A DNA stretch of 10,253 bases from positions 32,308 through 42,560 of the forward strand of contig PBNG01000018.1 in NCBI GenBank assembly GCA_002723015.1, read 5' to 3'. The position numbers and the translations under genes were made by a program. Positions 1 through 7,770 of this stretch are shown here, in pieces; positions within the stretch are counted from its first letter, which is position 1, and each line of letters opens with the position of its first letter. This DNA comes from Roseibacillus sp. (GTDB taxonomy: Bacteria; Verrucomicrobiota; Verrucomicrobiae; Verrucomicrobiales; Akkermansiaceae). The notes under the pieces were generated by a model. The model saw only the letters and a program-made list of their open reading frames with translations, ran no database searches and was not told where the DNA came from.

Positions 1-2792
1 CGATAGAGATTCGCAACACCCTCTACAGTGACAGCGCGACCATCAAGCGTACGGGCTGAGAAGAATGTGTTTACCGTTTCACCCGGTCGGACATAACCGC
101 GGTCCAGCCATACTTTCGTGCTGAAAGGTGCTCGAGCGACGAGGACACTCCCAGAACCCGCGATTGTCCTGCGCGATGAATCCACGACCTCCGCCGAGAT
201 CGTGTAGCGATGATCCATATCGCCATGCAAAAGCTTCGCCACGGAGGTATCGATCAGGACCCTCACTGTTCCATCAGCCTCAATCTCGTAATCCCTCTCG
301 AGAACCAGTTCCGGCGGAGTCCAACGCTGGCCTCCCCACCAAGGGGGGACCGGGGCGACACAGCCCCATTTTCTCCATCCGGGATACCACGGGTAATCCT
401 GTCCAAACCACCAGTATCCTTCCCCGTAAAGCCAATCCCATCGCCCCCCGGGAAACCAGGTATCACTGTGACTGAACCGCTGGACCTTGACCTTCACCCG
501 ACCCTCCGTCACCGGACCACCATGATAATAGGTGGCTTGCACCTTGGCCTCGATCCGGCCACCAAGCTGCACGGGCTCATCCGGCGCCTTAACAGACACC
601 TCAAACTCGGGCTTCCTGTATTCTTCCACCCTGAAATGAATGGAGCCGGATGGAACATCGCCTTTCAGGTAAACCTGATACATGCCCAGCATCGCATCAA
701 CTGGCACTGACCACTCCCCCTCCACTCCACCAAACTCATCCGTCCTCAAATTCGTTAACTCTCCAACCTTACCTCTGGACTGATGGTGAATTTCAATGAA
801 GCACTTGCGGTTTGCGAAGAGAGAGACGTCCCCAAGATCATGTCTTGCAGCACGGCTCCAGAATTTAAAATGGACCTGCTGCTCGGGACGATAGACAGGA
901 CGATCCGTGATTCCATAGGACCTTGAATTGTTCAGCTCTCCCCAACGGAAATCGTTCCATCTGTGAGTCTGGAAACCCATCAGGGCCCGCCCTCCGTTGA
1001 GGCTCCGCCCCACCGCCATCCACTGGTAATCTGAATCCAACTCTTCCTTGGCCACAAGGACGGCCCCGTCTGCCCCGATTTTCTTTTTGATTCGCCTCGT
1101 TTGGACATCGAACTTTTTCAAGACAGCCTTCACGCCTTCCCGTGGGACAGTTCGGTATCCAAAAAGCTCGAGATCTCCGCTGAGGGGCGCACCGGCCCTG
1201 CTCTCTGCAAGATAGAATAACTTACCAGCCTTCAACTGGTGAGACACGAGCGCGGTGTCGGAAATCCAGACAACTATCCAGGAGGGAGATCCTTTCCCGG
1301 GGGTGGCCTTGAGCAGATAGGCGCCTGCCTCACTCACGGGCATTGTCAACTCCTTGCGGGTATCCCAGTGCTCGGCACGTGGTTGGAGGACTTCCTCCCA
1401 CTCGTCAATTTTCTCCCCAAGATACTTTCTCTGGTTCTCATTAACCAGTCGGCTGCCGATTCTCGCTACATCGAGTGCCGACCTGTCAATCTGGCGGGGA
1501 TTGCCCTCGAGATGTTTGTATAGATCGTCAATGACCTGATCTATCTTCAGAGCGTGCAATGAGAGCTGCACTTTTTCCGCGTTCCTGTAAACGAAGGAGA
1601 TCGTTGGTTTCTTTCCCGCCTGCGTCATCGGCGCGGCTTCAAAGCGGCCCCATTCGCCTAGAATCTGGTCAAGAAGCTTCTGGCGGTGGTTCCCCTTGCC
1701 CCGCCCGTGGGTTGAAATCAATCTACGCAGCTCTCTAGCCCCGCTAGCGTACTGACGACGGTCCAAGAACACCTGAACCAGAAGATCCCCCAGAGAAGCA
1801 TTGGACTGCCTTCCGGTTGAGAGACGTCTGAGCAGAGCAATATACTGGTAATCCTCAACGAGATCAAAGCGCTCCACTCCTGATCCCAGCCTGGCGATCG
1901 TCTCCGTCTCCTTCAACGTGTGAACCTGAAGAATGCCCTCGGCTTCGCCAGGATCCTGCTGAAGCCAGCGCCCAAATCCGGCCAAGGTTCCCACGCTATA
2001 ATTCTGCACGAGGAAACGAGCCCACTGCCCCAGCGCTACTGTCTCTTTCTCAGGTCGCAAGCGGACAGATTCACTGATGGCCCAACGCCATCTTTCCCCA
2101 TCATTTTCAGCAGTATCCCATGATTCAGGGACATTAAAAATGAGGGGCTTCCCCCCCGCATCAACAGGGGCCCCGGACCCACTTGAAAGGCGCCCCTCGC
2201 TTCCATAATCCGGTAAGTCTGACAGATCCGAGAGAACACCGAGCGCCCAAACCCGCCGGGGCACTGTCCGCCCTGTCGAAAGATAGTTGGCGAGGTCAGA
2301 GAACAAGTCGCTGGTCGCTACCTCGTCATCTCGATTCACGCACTCAAGGGCTTGCAGCACCAGTTGAATGGATCGGACTCTGTCCCGCCCTGCACACGCC
2401 ACATAAGTGCCCCCACCCCTGTGGTAACCCCGGCGAAATTTACCATCCAGAAGGATTCCTGAATGCTGTAGATTCTGGTAGCTCTGAGCAGCCTGCCGTA
2501 ACAGATCACTGTTCCCCGGATGCCGGCCAACCGCATTTTCGATTATCTCATCAGCTTCGACTACTTGCCCAAGCTCACGAAGATACCGAAGAGCATCTGC
2601 GAGGTCCTTTCCGCTGTCCTCGTCATCAACCCTCTCAAGCAGGCCACGGCTCACACTCAAGGCTTCGTTCCAATTGCCTTTTTTTCCGAGTTCGGACGCT
2701 TTCTTCCGTAAAGCTGCCGGTAATTGGTCGGCTTCGGCGCCAGGCACGAGAAAGGACCCCAGCAGGGCGCAAAGGATCAGATTCAATTTCAT
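1..2792 (-). CDS. Alpha-2-macroglobulin-like protein, N-terminal part (3' end outside window)
   Basis: An uninterrupted reading frame of 930 codons runs from an ATG at 2792 to the left edge without a stop. Residues 1-21 look like a signal peptide (short charged start, hydrophobic LILCALLGSFLV core, AEA before a likely cleavage site), so the protein is probably exported. Residues about 24-110 are helical and TPR-like. Macroglobulin-type beta domains follow. The family hallmark DRPVYRP is at 630-636 and EYRKPEFEV at 724-732, both typical of bacterial alpha-2-macroglobulins. The family traps or inhibits proteases in the periplasm or at the envelope. The thioester region (CxEQ) that would show whether this is a trapping type lies beyond the window. 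Residues 779-824 form a very Trp-rich insert. I see no strong ribosome binding site before the ATG, but the signal peptide supports this start. The length of the N-terminal half fits the large PVC-bacterial form. Family assignment is firm; the target is unknown. Confidence 0.9.
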   Translation of the reverse strand, partial: MKLNLILCALLGSFLVPGAEADQLPAALRKKASELGKKGNWNEALSVSRGLLERVDDEDSGKDLADALRYLRELGQVVEADEIIENAVGRHPGNSDLLRQAAQSYQNLQHSGILLDGKFRRGYHRGGGTYVACAGRDRVRSIQLVLQALECVNRDDEVATSDLFSDLANYLSTGRTVPRRVWALGVLSDLSDLPDYGSEGRLSSGSGAPVDAGGKPLIFNVPESWDTAENDGERWRWAISESVRLRPEKETVALGQWARFLVQNYSVGTLAGFGRWLQQDPGEAEGILQVHTLKETETIARLGSGVERFDLVEDYQYIALLRRLSTGRQSNASLGDLLVQVFLDRRQYASGARELRRLISTHGRGKGNHRQKLLDQILGEWGRFEAAPMTQAGKKPTISFVYRNAEKVQLSLHALKIDQVIDDLYKHLEGNPRQIDRSALDVARIGSRLVNENQRKYLGEKIDEWEEVLQPRAEHWDTRKELTMPVSEAGAYLLKATPGKGSPSWIVVWISDTALVSHQLKAGKLFYLAESRAGAPLSGDLELFGYRTVPREGVKAVLKKFDVQTRRIKKKIGADGAVLVAKEELDSDYQWMAVGRSLNGGRALMGFQTHRWNDFRWGELNNSRSYGITDRPVYRPEQQVHFKFWSRAARHDLGDVSLFANRKCFIEIHHQSRGKVGELTNLRTDEFGGVEGEWSVPVDAMLGMYQVYLKGDVPSGSIHFRVEEYRKPEFEVSVKAPDEPVQLGGRIEAKVQATYYHGGPVTEGRVKVKVQRFSHSDTWFPGGRWDWLYGEGYWWFGQDYPWYPGWRKWGCVAPVPPWWGGQRWTPPELVLERDYEIEADGTVRVLIDTSVAKLLHGDMDHRYTISAEVVDSSRRTIAGSGSVLVARAPFSTKVWLDRGYVRPGETVNTFFSARTLDGRAVTVEGVANLY

Positions 2793-2837
2793 GATGGACA
2801 GGGTTATTACGGGCTCAGGATTATGCCTGCTGAAAGC

Positions 2838-2866
2838 CTCCTCGATTAGGAGACCCGCAAAACGGG
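2838..2866. other. Two adjacent small hairpins in the spacer before the macroglobulin gene
   Basis: CTCCT/AGGAG (2838-2852, 5-base loop) and CCCG/CGGG (2854-2866, 5-base loop) stand one base apart in the 120-base gap between the DUF3820 gene and the macroglobulin gene. Neither is followed by a convincing T-run on the minus strand, so they are not clear intrinsic terminators. They could act as a weak terminator, a processing site or a leader structure. The stems are short and chance is a real alternative. Confidence 0.3.
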
Positions 2867-2912
2867 AAACCCTTGGAAAAAACATAGGCTAGGAGGCAGA
2901 TCTTGCGATTCT

Positions 2913-3245
2913 TTACTCTTCGTCGGATGATTTCCGGAAGTCGAATGACTTACCTCTTTTCCGGGACAATCGAAATCTGCCTCCATTCCTGATCCTCAGT
3001 GGTTGAAACACCTCATCGGCACCACACTGCTTGATTTCAAACACGGTTGCGAGTAACTCGCCCAGGCGCCCTTTCGGGAAGCCCCGCTCGGCAAACCATG
3101 CGAGGTATTCAGGGGGTAGATCAAAAACAGGCACCCCCCGAGGCGGATAAAATTCTGGTCCATATTTTCCAAAGGGCATATGCGCTCTCCCAATCTCCTC
3201 CAGAAGACCACCGAAATCATCCCGGTCAATATCGGTCAACTCCAC
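2913..3245 (-). CDS. DUF3820 family small protein
   Basis: A 110-residue protein of unknown function. Residues 23-75 match the DUF3820 pattern as I know it: MPFGKY near the start, DLPPEYLAWFAERGFPKG in the middle and LGELLATVFEIK at the end. Family members are small, cytoplasmic and often reduced to just this core; one has been called a putative quorum-sensing-regulated virulence factor, but the biochemical role is not established. Here there is a 22-residue acidic lead-in and a basic tail (RIRNGGRFRLSRKRGKSF) ending in acidic residues, which could contact nucleic acid, though that is inference. The start chosen is GTG at 3245, because a stop lies in frame just upstream. The ATG at codon 23 directly at the conserved core is an alternative. 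The gene begins 30 bases after the dinB stop on the same strand, so the two are probably co-transcribed. Confidence 0.75.
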   Translation of the reverse strand: MELTDIDRDDFGGLLEEIGRAHMPFGKYGPEFYPPRGVPVFDLPPEYLAWFAERGFPKGRLGELLATVFEIKQCGADEVFQPLRIRNGGRFRLSRKRGKSFDFRKSSDEE

Positions 3246-3275
3246 CCTGTGAAAAGATCATGGCCCGGACGGTGG

Positions 3276-4343
3276 TCAAAGCTCAAACTGAAGTTGCGAC
3301 CTGCTCCCGGGGTCCGCAAACCTAACTCCGACCCCTACAAGTCGAACACCCTTGCCGTCTCCCCTTCGCCACGCTTCAGCGAGCAAATCGCGACATATCT
3401 CCGCCTCAACGAGCTGCCTCTCTCCATCTTGATCAGGAGCTGCCTCGGGGGCGCGCTCCGCAGTCGTCTGGGTAAAATCAGAAAATTTCAGTTTCACGAC
3501 GAGGGACCTCACAGTCCGCTCGCCATGCTTTGTGGCGAGATCCCGCTCAACTCTCAACCTCAACTTATCCATGACTTCTATGAGAAGTGGAAAATCTTCA
3601 ATGTCCTCTTTCAGAGTCGTCTCACTACTGACTGACTTACGAATCCGGTCGATTCGGACTGGACGCTCGTCAATCCCTCGACAGAGCGCATGAAGTTCAG
3701 CCCCCCAGCTGCCAAAGAGATCTGCCAGTTCAAACTTGCTGACCCTTTGCAGGTCTCCACAGGTCAAGACTTGGACTGAAGCGAGCTTCGCCTCTGTCTT
3801 GCGACCGACACCATGCAGCCTTCTTACCGGTAGATGCTCCATGAATTCCTCTACCTCCTGCGGCGTTATTTCGAATTGGCCGTCAGGTTTTCTCCAGTCG
3901 CTTGCTATTTTAGCGAGCAATTTGTTCGGAGCCACACCTGCAGAGGCTGTAAGACCGGTGCTTGCTTCGATCCTCTTCCGAATCTCAGAGGCTATCAACG
4001 CTCCTTCTTGCCCGTGGTTCGTCACATCAAGGTAGGCCTCATCGAGCGAAAGTGGTTCAACCAAGTGGGTATACTCATCGAAAATGGCTTTGATTTTTCG
4101 CGACTCCTCCCTGTAGACCTCGAAACGCGTAGGCATCACGACAAGTTCAGGACAAAGCCGCAGCGCCTTAAATGTGGGCATTGCAGAGCGGCATCCAAAT
4201 TTCCGGGCTTCGTAATTAGCGGTAGTGAGAACGCCTCTCTCCCGCCCACCCACGGCTACCGGCTTTCCGCGCAAGGCAGGATGATCCCGCACTTCGATGG
4301 CGGCATAAAAGCAGTCCATGTCGACGTGCAGGATCGAACGCAT
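3276..4343 (-). CDS. dinB: DNA polymerase IV (Y-family translesion polymerase)
   Basis: A 355-residue, full-length DinB. It copies damaged DNA at low fidelity. The N-terminus MRSILHVDMDCFYAA carries the first catalytic aspartate (D8) and an aromatic steric gate residue (Y13). SLDEAYLDV carries D101 and E102, so the metal-binding acidic triad is complete. NYEARKFGCRSAMP (finger region) and the helix-hairpin-helix stretch LHGVGRKTEAKL are present, followed by a little-finger domain. The last residues SQLQFEL resemble a C-terminal sliding-clamp binding motif, as in E. coli Pol IV. The frame is open 15 codons further upstream, but the start at 4343 fits the family N-terminus exactly and the extra residues look unlike it. 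It heads a probable two-gene unit with the DUF3820 gene. Whether it is SOS-controlled is not shown; a tandem repeat lies upstream. Confidence 0.95.
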   Translation of the reverse strand: MRSILHVDMDCFYAAIEVRDHPALRGKPVAVGGRERGVLTTANYEARKFGCRSAMPTFKALRLCPELVVMPTRFEVYREESRKIKAIFDEYTHLVEPLSLDEAYLDVTNHGQEGALIASEIRKRIEASTGLTASAGVAPNKLLAKIASDWRKPDGQFEITPQEVEEFMEHLPVRRLHGVGRKTEAKLASVQVLTCGDLQRVSKFELADLFGSWGAELHALCRGIDERPVRIDRIRKSVSSETTLKEDIEDFPLLIEVMDKLRLRVERDLATKHGERTVRSLVVKLKFSDFTQTTAERAPEAAPDQDGERQLVEAEICRDLLAEAWRRGDGKGVRLVGVGVRFADPGSRSQLQFEL

Positions 4344-4465
4344 CGCAAAGAATCTTACTTCATTCGCGCAGCCGCTCAATCCCATCAATCCACAAAAAAT
4401 CGCCCGTCAGTTACTTTCAGCAACACGATTCCGTCTCGAATTTAACAGAAACAAACGCGGACTAT

Positions 4466-4492
4466 GAAGCGTTTCGATCCTGAAGCATTCGA
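4466..4492. promoter_or_regulatory. Tandem repeat upstream of dinB, possible operator
   Basis: Two near-identical copies, GAAGCGTTTCGA (4466-4477) and GAAGCATTCGA (4482-4492), stand 4 bases apart. Each contains a small inverted repeat (GAA, a 3 to 4 base gap, TTC). They lie about 125 bases upstream of the dinB start and about 65 bases downstream of the aldolase stop. This arrangement would suit a dimeric repressor such as a LexA-type protein, but the motif does not equal any LexA box I know. The assignment as a regulatory site is a guess. Confidence 0.25.
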
Positions 4493-4554
4493 CTCAGGGG
4501 CGGGTTCTCAATTACCAGCTCTGGCACGTTGGTTTCGAGAGCTAAGAGCCTCCC

Positions 4555-5634
4555 TCAGTCAGAGAGCTGAGCCATGATCTGGTCGGTCAGGGCTTTCACC
4601 ACCTCTTCCGCCTTCGGATCAAACACCTCGCCGTCAGCCGGCACGCCCGGTTTTCCATCGGGCAGATTACAGACTGCTCCCGGTCTGAATTCAGAATTGT
4701 CGCATAGCTCACATTCCTTCCAACCGGCGCGCTTATCATCCATCCCAAGGCTTGATCGAAGTTCAATCAACTCCTTGGCCTGACCGCCGGTGATTGTCAG
4801 GAGATCTCTCCCTTTCAGCTGGGCTGCCAGCAGCACCGTCTGGCAGTAAGCATCCGTATTCTCCATTTTCCAGTAAGCGTCCTCTATATCCTTTCCCCAT
4901 GTGATGACCCCATGGTTGATCATCAGGACTGACATGTGATCGATCGCGGCTTCCCCTACCGCCTTGGCATTCGCCGGGGTACCGGGGGTCTGGTAATCCG
5001 CCATCCCAATCTCTCCGAGGAACACCTCGGCCTCGGGAATCATGCACGTGGGGGGTCGCACCCCGGCGACTGCAAAAGCGGTTCCGTGCGGCGGATGAGC
5101 ATGACAGCAGGCCTTGGCTTTTGGCTGCCTTTTCATGATTGCCATATGGGTCAGGCACTCACTTGTACGTCTCCGGCTACCGGCCAGCTGGTTTCCCTCA
5201 AGGTCAATAAGGGCCATGTCCTCGGGACTCATAAACCCTTTGGAGATCAGGGTTGGGGTGCACAGGACCAGATTATCTCCGACCCTGATTGTGAGATTTC
5301 CTCCATTCCCATCCGTATAGTTCTTTTTCCACATCCGGTCTCCAACATCTACCATTCTCTCCTTCAGATCCTTTAATTCGGGCGATCGGAAGAATCTTGC
5401 AATCTGCTCTGGAGATTCAGGGTCGCTTCCAGGATCCCAACGAAACTCATAATCCGGAACACTGGGTACAACCGCCTCAAGAGCGCTGGATTCAAGCCTT
5501 CTTCGTCTGGATTGCGACTCCTTAATGACATCCTTCGCTGTCGGAGTGAGTATTACTCCCTCGGGAATCGAGTCGACACTCTTGCCCTCCCGGAGAAGCC
5601 CTTCCACATCACGTCCAGTAAATACCTTTTTCAT
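4555..5634 (-). CDS. BMC-associated class II aldolase (fuculose/rhamnulose-phosphate aldolase type)
   Basis: A 359-residue zinc aldolase, expected to cleave L-fuculose-1-P or L-rhamnulose-1-P into DHAP and L-lactaldehyde inside the microcompartment. The class II aldolase/adducin core spans about 85-290. Zinc and catalytic residues fit E. coli FucA in identity and spacing: E159, H178, H180 and H241 correspond to E73, H92, H94 and H155 (steps of 19, 2 and 61 in both). GNGGNLTIR (109-117) is the phosphate-binding loop. The protein is far longer than FucA (about 215 residues). The N-terminal 80 residues contain an IPEGVILTPTAKDVIKES element resembling N-termini of other BMC enzymes. The C-terminal 70 residues contain a CELC pair (C308, C311). 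Start: ATG at 5634, giving MKKVFTG; a TTG at 5649 overlapping the preceding stop is possible but less likely. It is the last gene of the BMC operon, 11 bases after a BMC-P gene. Exact sugar specificity is inferred from the locus type. Confidence 0.88.
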   Translation of the reverse strand: MKKVFTGRDVEGLLREGKSVDSIPEGVILTPTAKDVIKESQSRRRRLESSALEAVVPSVPDYEFRWDPGSDPESPEQIARFFRSPELKDLKERMVDVGDRMWKKNYTDGNGGNLTIRVGDNLVLCTPTLISKGFMSPEDMALIDLEGNQLAGSRRRTSECLTHMAIMKRQPKAKACCHAHPPHGTAFAVAGVRPPTCMIPEAEVFLGEIGMADYQTPGTPANAKAVGEAAIDHMSVLMINHGVITWGKDIEDAYWKMENTDAYCQTVLLAAQLKGRDLLTITGGQAKELIELRSSLGMDDKRAGWKECELCDNSEFRPGAVCNLPDGKPGVPADGEVFDPKAEEVVKALTDQIMAQLSD

Positions 5635-5645
5635 GATTCCTATGT

Positions 5646-5966
5646 TCAATCGTCGTCTTCCTCTGGAGGATAGGGCCGGTGTTCAATCCAGTCGAAAATC
5701 GCCACTGTGATGGCATCGACGGGGGTTGGCTTTTCGAAGGGCGCAGTTGCTTCCGCTCCCTCAACAAAACCCACGATATCGGCCTCCCCGGCACCCAGGT
5801 TGTCATAGACTACAAGGGAGGGAATAGAGGTTATCCGGGGCTCTATGTCACAGGCAGTATTTAACTGGTCCTCCTCGAGTGGATTGACAAGAAGCCATCG
5901 GGTCGCGTGCAGGGCGGAATCCTGGATTCCCACCGTAACCTTTCCTATTACCTGTCCGATACGCAT
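5646..5966 (-). CDS. BMC-P shell vertex protein (EutN/CcmL family)
   Basis: A 106-residue EutN/CcmL domain protein that forms pentamers capping the vertices of the shell. It starts with the family pattern MRIGQVIGKVTVG, has the LGAGEADIVGFVEG turn at 57-70 and PVDAITVAIFDWI near the end. Compared with the other two copies here it has a longer segment between strands (about 30-50) and an acidic C-terminal tail (PPEEDDD). The start is ATG at 5966, only 2 bases after the preceding BMC-P stop, so the two are almost surely translated from one message. It is the third of three BMC-P paralogues in the operon. Confidence 0.9.
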   Translation of the reverse strand: MRIGQVIGKVTVGIQDSALHATRWLLVNPLEEDQLNTACDIEPRITSIPSLVVYDNLGAGEADIVGFVEGAEATAPFEKPTPVDAITVAIFDWIEHRPYPPEEDDD

Positions 5967-5968
5967 GA

Positions 5969-6229
5969 CTATTCGTCTATGAGACCTTGGATATAATTCC
6001 GAACCGGCGAGCTCTCATCATCAACAATTCCCCGGGCACCGATGCCATCGGTGCTGACAAAGACTCGTTGATGGAGCCCCGCGCCAAAAAGATCGATTGC
6101 AACGAACGGTGGAGCTCCTGTCGACTGTCCATCCGAATTCTCCTGCCTGCACAGAAGCATTCGGAAGCCCTCTAAACTAGGGTGACTGTGGGTTGCTACC
6201 GCATTCCCAACTACGCGACACATCAGCAT
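5969..6229 (-). CDS. BMC-P shell vertex protein, short variant (EutN/CcmL family)
   Basis: An 86-residue EutN/CcmL protein. The start (CRVVGNAVATHSHPSLEGFRMLLCR) and FVAIDLFGAG at 42-51 fit the family. It is the most unusual of the three pentamer proteins here: the usual GAGxGE turn reads GAGLHQRV, and the C-terminal strand is reduced to GIVDDESSPVRNYIQGLIDE. It may still form a vertex pentamer, perhaps in mixed shells; this is inference. An ATG at 6229 and a second at 6223 are both possible. The second is better spaced from the AGGG at the end of the preceding gene, while the first aligns better with family N-termini. The gap to the upstream dehydrogenase stop is 4 bases. Confidence 0.85.
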   Translation of the reverse strand: MLMCRVVGNAVATHSHPSLEGFRMLLCRQENSDGQSTGAPPFVAIDLFGAGLHQRVFVSTDGIGARGIVDDESSPVRNYIQGLIDE

Positions 6230-6233
6230 GACC

Positions 6234-7742
6234 CTACACGATCCTTAGATTTTCAACCATTACACACCGCCGGATCCTGGTGAACGTCTTTGGTGTAGTG
6301 ATGCCCTCCCCTGTGGTTGTGGCGACGGAATAACTCAGGTAGCCTTCACCACCCAACCCGAGACCAGCTACACAGGGCCCATTCTTCACAAAGATCGTCG
6401 TATCCATCTGACGGCCCATATGAGTCATGTTGCCGACGTTTGTGGAGTGAATGATCGCCGAGTGCCGGTAGCCATGCTCGGCAACTTTCGCCTGCTCCAC
6501 GGCAGACTCAAAATTCGCAACCGGAACAATGGGAACCATCGGCATCATTTGCTCTTCCTGAACATACGGATGGCTCTGATCCGCCTCGGCGAACAGTAAT
6601 TCGCAGCGATCACTGATGCTCGCTCCCGCCGCATCCGCAAGCCGGGACGGACTCGCCCCCACGAAGTCACGATTCACCACCGCATGCGAGCACCCACCAC
6701 CATCGTCCTTTTCAGTGAAGGCAAGTCCTGTCAACCTATCCAACTGCTGACTGGTCAATCTTCCAGCACCTGCCCGCTCGAGAGATGTCATAAACTCTCC
6801 GTAGACTGACTCCACTACGAAAACAGCCTTCTCACCGATACACAGCAGGTTATTATCAAAAGAAGCTCCCTCTATGACGCACTCCGCAGCTGATGCAAGA
6901 TTCGCGGTTTCATCAACCACGACCACAGGGTTTCCAGGACCTGCACAAATCGCTCTTTTCCCCGATGTCATGGCTGCTTTAACAACCGCAGGCCCCCCGG
7001 TAATGACCATGATGGCTATCAGATCGTGCTGCGATATCTGCTCAAAGGACTCGAGTGTTGGATTCTCAATGACGCAGATCAGGTTCTCAATCCCAAGCTC
7101 CTGCGCGATCGCCCGATTATACTCGCGGGCGGCCATTGCCGCGCTTTTCGCGCCCCCGGGATGAGGATTAAAAACAACTGCATTCCCTGCGGCCACCATG
7201 TTGATCACATTACCAGTCAAAGTTGGCACCGAGTGAGTAACTGGCAGAATCGCGCCTACCACCCCAAAGGGCGCATATTCCTCAAGGGTGATGCCATCGT
7301 CCCCACTGAGGGCATAGGGGCGAAGCCACTCCACACCTGGCACCTTGTCCATGATCGCAAGCTTAGCGATCTTGTGATCAAGACGACCAATGCCTGTCTC
7401 TTCCAGTTCAAAGGCGCCCCAGTCCTCAGTGTTCGCACCGCAGACGCCCTTAACGATCTCAATCACCTTCGACCGTCCCTCAAGTCCGAGGGACTTCAGC
7501 TGAAGAAATGAGTCATGGGCCGCATTGGCAGCACGATTCACGCAATCGAAGACTCCGAAGTGGCCGGGCCCCGCAGTGGGCTTGGAATGACATCCACACT
7601 CTCCCGATGAAAGTGCCTGTCCCCCTTTATCAACTTTTTTCCCTGCCTGGGAATCCGATGTTCGGACAACCGGACGACCGAGGTCAGCCATCACCTTCTC
7701 CACAACTCCCCGCAGGGCCTCCTGATCAATCTTAATACTCAT
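6234..7742 (-). CDS. CoA-acylating aldehyde dehydrogenase of the microcompartment (PduP/EutE type)
   Basis: A 502-residue dehydrogenase expected to turn lactaldehyde (or a related aldehyde) and CoA into acyl-CoA with NAD+ reduction. The catalytic cysteine is C301 within GASFDNNLLCIGEK, the form typical of PduP and EutE. Cofactor-domain stretches APFGVVGAILPVTH (157-170), GNAVVFNPHPGAK-like 186-199 and ITGGPAVVKAA (247-257) are intact. Residues 2-23 form an amphipathic helix (SIKIDQEALRGVVEKVMADL), joined by a Gly/Ser-rich linker with C49 and C51: the classic layout of a BMC encapsulation peptide that docks to the shell or to other core enzymes. The start at ATG 7742 is supported by GGGAGG upstream and by the helix beginning at once. 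The frame runs open further up, but that would overlap the preceding BMC-P gene and add an unrelated sequence. It sits between BMC-P genes. Substrate is inferred from context. Confidence 0.93.
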   Translation of the reverse strand: MSIKIDQEALRGVVEKVMADLGRPVVRTSDSQAGKKVDKGGQALSSGECGCHSKPTAGPGHFGVFDCVNRAANAAHDSFLQLKSLGLEGRSKVIEIVKGVCGANTEDWGAFELEETGIGRLDHKIAKLAIMDKVPGVEWLRPYALSGDDGITLEEYAPFGVVGAILPVTHSVPTLTGNVINMVAAGNAVVFNPHPGGAKSAAMAAREYNRAIAQELGIENLICVIENPTLESFEQISQHDLIAIMVITGGPAVVKAAMTSGKRAICAGPGNPVVVVDETANLASAAECVIEGASFDNNLLCIGEKAVFVVESVYGEFMTSLERAGAGRLTSQQLDRLTGLAFTEKDDGGGCSHAVVNRDFVGASPSRLADAAGASISDRCELLFAEADQSHPYVQEEQMMPMVPIVPVANFESAVEQAKVAEHGYRHSAIIHSTNVGNMTHMGRQMDTTIFVKNGPCVAGLGLGGEGYLSYSVATTTGEGITTPKTFTRIRRCVMVENLRIV

Positions 7743-7770
7743 CGCTTCGCTTGCTTGCCTCCCGACCGAG

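Noticed and set aside
210..710. Plus-strand open frames of 115 and 166 codons near the left edge
   Set aside because: Opposite the macroglobulin domains; composition and lack of motifs mark them as shadows.
2183..2794. A 203-codon plus-strand open frame
   Set aside because: It lies opposite the macroglobulin signal peptide and TPR-like region, has no recognisable domain and an Arg/Pro/Ser-rich composition typical of antisense frames.
2838..2866. Intrinsic terminator between the DUF3820 gene and the macroglobulin gene
   Set aside because: The stems are short and no T-run follows on the transcribed strand, so I list the hairpins only as structure.
4344..4388. A 15-residue extension of DNA polymerase IV
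   Set aside because: The family N-terminus MRSILHVDMD begins exactly at 4343; the extra residues do not resemble it.
3834..4445. A 203-codon plus-strand open frame
   Set aside because: Antisense to dinB, which has all its catalytic motifs; no family resemblance.
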